From assembly GCA_021201315.1 (NCBI GenBank), contig JAJQFG010000112.1, positions 1 to 33,099 of the forward strand: a stretch of DNA of 33,099 nucleotides. The letters are read 5' to 3'. The stretch comes from Erysipelotrichaceae bacterium. Lineage in GTDB: Bacteria > Bacillota_I > Bacilli_A > Erysipelotrichales > Coprobacillaceae. Both the position numbers and the translations under genes were made by a program. Shown piece after piece: positions 31,374 through 33,099 of the stretch (positions within the stretch are counted from its first letter, which is position 1; each line of letters starts with the position of its first letter). The notes beneath the pieces were generated by a model. It searched no databases, was not told the origin of the DNA, and worked only from the letters and a program-made list of their open reading frames with translations.

Positions 31374-32951
31374 TTAGTCTAAATGAGGTCCAGCTTTTTT
31401 TACACGTTCTGGGAAATTTTCATATTGTTTGAAGTTTTCTTCGAACATTTTTACTAACTTTTTAGCTGTTTCATCATATTGATCTTTATGTGTCCAAGTT
31501 GCCTTAGGATCTAATAATTCACTAGGAATATCTGGACAGAATTTAGGAATATCTAAATTAAAGTATGGATCTGTTTCATAAGCTACATAATCTAATTCAC
31601 CATTAATAGCAGCATTAATCATACGTCTTGTATATTTCAAAGGAATACGTTTACCAACACCATAGCTTCCGCCAACCCATCCAGTATTGACTAAGAAAAC
31701 ATTGGCATTAGCCTTACCAACACGTCTTTCAAACATATTAGCATATAACAATGGATCTAATGGTAAGAATGGTTCGCCAAAACATGTAGAGAATGTTGCT
31801 TCAGGTTCAGTAATACCAGCTTCAGTACCAGCTAATTTACTTGTATAACCTGATACAAAGTGATAAATAGCAGCATCGCTAGATAATCTAGAAATTGGTG
31901 GTAATACACCAAAAGCATCAGCAGCCAAGAAGAAAATTGTCTTTGGAATTGGTGCAACTCCTTTAGGATCAATATTAGCAATAAAGTTAACTGGATATCC
32001 AACTCTTGTATTTTCTGTAATAGAATCATCATTAAAGTCAATAACACGTGAATCTTCAAACAATTGCACATTTTCTGCTACTGCACCAAATCTTACAGCA
32101 TCCCAAATCTCTGGTTCAGTTTCCTTTGATAAACCTATACACTTAGCATAACATCCACCTTCAAAATTGAAAACAGTTGTACGTGACCAACCATGTTCAT
32201 CATCACCAATTAATTTTCTATTTGGATCAGCAGATAATGTTGTTTTACCAGTACCTGATAAACCAAAGAATAAAGCAGTCTTGCCATCTTCACCAACATT
32301 GGCAGAACAATGCATTGTAAAGACATTTCTTTGAGGCAACATATAATTCATGATTGTAAATACACATTTCTTAATTTCACCACAATATCCAGTACCTGCA
32401 ATAACAACTAAATGTCTTTCAAAATCAATCAAAATTGCGACTTCACTATTTAAACCTAATGTTTTATAATCAACCTTATATTCTGGTGCAACTAAAATAA
32501 GAAAATCTTCTGTAAAGTGTTGTAATTCACGATGTGTAGGTTTAATCAACAAATTAGAAATAAATAAATTTTGACTAGGTTTTTCATTGACAATTCTAAA
32601 AGCATATGAATATTCAGGATTAGCTCCAGCAAAACCATCAAATACATATAAGTCTTTATCGGTAAAATGCTTACAAACTTCATTATAAACAATATCAAAG
32701 ACTTCTTTTGATACAGGTTTATTAACCTTACCCCAAGCAATCTTATCATGAACTGCAGGCGTATCAACAATAAACTTATCATTAGGAGAACGACCAGTAT
32801 GTTCACCAGTATTAATACATAAAGCCCCTGCACGTGAAAGTCTACCTTCACCATTTAATAATGCTTTTTCTACAAGTGAACCTGCTGGTATATTACGATG
32901 CACAGTTCCATGAGTTTCAATACCATATTTTTTTAAATCAACTTTATCCAT
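31374..32951 (-). CDS. pckA: Phosphoenolpyruvate carboxykinase (ATP)
   Basis: This 525-residue cytosolic enzyme interconverts oxaloacetate + ATP and PEP + CO2 + ADP. In fermenters the carboxylating, ATP-forming direction is common. The kinase-1a P-loop GLSGTGKTTLSADP (about residues 231-244), the metal site GDDEHGW (about 251-257), and FEGGCYAKCIGL, together with the RIPLKYTRRMINAAI tail, are all canonical. The length is typical (about 525-540). GGGGG serves as ribosome site. The 5' leader contains an inverted repeat. It is the second PEPCK-superfamily gene in the window; the other (2.3 kb) is divergent. Confidence 0.97.
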   Translation of the reverse strand: MDKVDLKKYGIETHGTVHRNIPAGSLVEKALLNGEGRLSRAGALCINTGEHTGRSPNDKFIVDTPAVHDKIAWGKVNKPVSKEVFDIVYNEVCKHFTDKDLYVFDGFAGANPEYSYAFRIVNEKPSQNLFISNLLIKPTHRELQHFTEDFLILVAPEYKVDYKTLGLNSEVAILIDFERHLVVIAGTGYCGEIKKCVFTIMNYMLPQRNVFTMHCSANVGEDGKTALFFGLSGTGKTTLSADPNRKLIGDDEHGWSRTTVFNFEGGCYAKCIGLSKETEPEIWDAVRFGAVAENVQLFEDSRVIDFNDDSITENTRVGYPVNFIANIDPKGVAPIPKTIFFLAADAFGVLPPISRLSSDAAIYHFVSGYTSKLAGTEAGITEPEATFSTCFGEPFLPLDPLLYANMFERRVGKANANVFLVNTGWVGGSYGVGKRIPLKYTRRMINAAINGELDYVAYETDPYFNLDIPKFCPDIPSELLDPKATWTHKDQYDETAKKLVKMFEENFKQYENFPERVKKAGPHLD

Positions 32952-32995
32952 TTAATAACCCCCTTATTTGAATATTGTGATTTTATGTTTTCACA

Positions 32996-33033
32996 TAGAA
33001 GATATTTTCACCCCGATAAAATTTTATCTTCTA
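32996..33033 (-). promoter_or_regulatory. Hairpin in the pckA leader
   Basis: TAGAAGATA and TATCTTCTA are perfect 9-base arms, with further TTTT/AAAA pairing inside, around an 11-base GC-containing centre. Located between the promoter and the ribosome site on the minus strand, it would be transcribed. It may stabilise the mRNA or act as a regulatory target. Confidence 0.5.
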
Positions 33034-33040
33034 CCGTTGT

Positions 33041-33069
33041 ATTATTTCATATTTCTATGTAAAAATCAA
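33041..33069 (-). promoter_or_regulatory. Candidate pckA promoter
   Basis: The minus strand reads TTGATT (33064-33069), 17 bases, AATAAT (33041-33046): one mismatch from the -10 consensus and two from the -35. Confidence 0.55.
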
Positions 33070-33099
33070 CATAATTAAAATAAAATTAGCTAATATTAT

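Noticed and set aside
32970-32996. Rex site upstream of pckA (TTGTGA...TTCACA)
   Set aside because: The gap between the half-sites is 9 bases rather than the 6 of a Rex operator.

Overview
The window is AT-rich, about one-third G+C by eye. It reads as a chromosome segment of an anaerobic, endospore-forming Bacillota. The spoIIAA-spoIIAB-sigF operon shows sporulation ancestry. The Rnf complex, acetate kinase, ATP-type PEP carboxykinase, NADP-type glutamate dehydrogenase and iron alcohol dehydrogenase point to a gut-type fermenter. The gene set and style suggest Erysipelotrichia/Coprobacillaceae, but that placement is an inference. No rRNA, tRNA, CRISPR array, integrase or insertion sequence was recognised.

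Layout. 1-2.2 kb: spoIIA operon and a type I signal peptidase. 2.3-4.05 kb: a PEPCK/HPr-kinase-like P-loop protein. 4.05-5.47 kb: a PD-(D/E)XK (Rpn/transposase-like) nuclease gene with its own promoter, palindrome and leader. 5.6-7.85 kb: diaminopropionate ammonia-lyase and a YgeY-like M20 hydrolase, convergent with gdhA (7.9-9.2 kb, minus). 9.4-11.2 kb: a VanRS-like two-component pair. 11.25-14.65 kb: a yybP-ykoY (Mn2+) riboswitch, a P-type cation ATPase and two small unknown genes. 14.7-15.8 kb: iron alcohol dehydrogenase (minus). 16-19.6 kb: a small membrane peptide, a CNNM/CorC protein, a YihY protein and a degenerate TrmA/RumA-like protein. 19.65-21.9 kb (minus): a HAD phosphatase, a DUF308 membrane protein and a MarR regulator.

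22.1-27.2 kb is an rnfCDGEA-x-B operon. It is unusual in three ways. RnfD carries an extra C-terminal FMN-binding domain. RnfB is only 103 residues and lacks the ferredoxin domains. A 57-residue membrane protein with an RnfB-like cysteine cluster is inserted between rnfA and rnfB. A flavodiiron-like protein that has lost nearly all its metal ligands follows at 27.2-28.2 kb, and then two tandem MazF/PemK-like genes. The leader of that pair closely matches the leader of the nuclease gene 24 kb away. The window ends with ackA (minus), a TPP riboswitch plus thiT (apparently starting at ATA), and pckA (minus).

Taken together the genes cover central anaerobic energy metabolism: Rnf ion pumping, substrate-level ATP from acetate kinase and PEPCK, and redox disposal by alcohol dehydrogenase and Gdh. 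Metal and vitamin homeostasis are under riboswitch control. The strongest candidates for new biology are the remodelled Rnf operon with its flavodiiron-like pseudoenzyme, and the shared leader linking the MazF-like pair to the PD-(D/E)XK gene.
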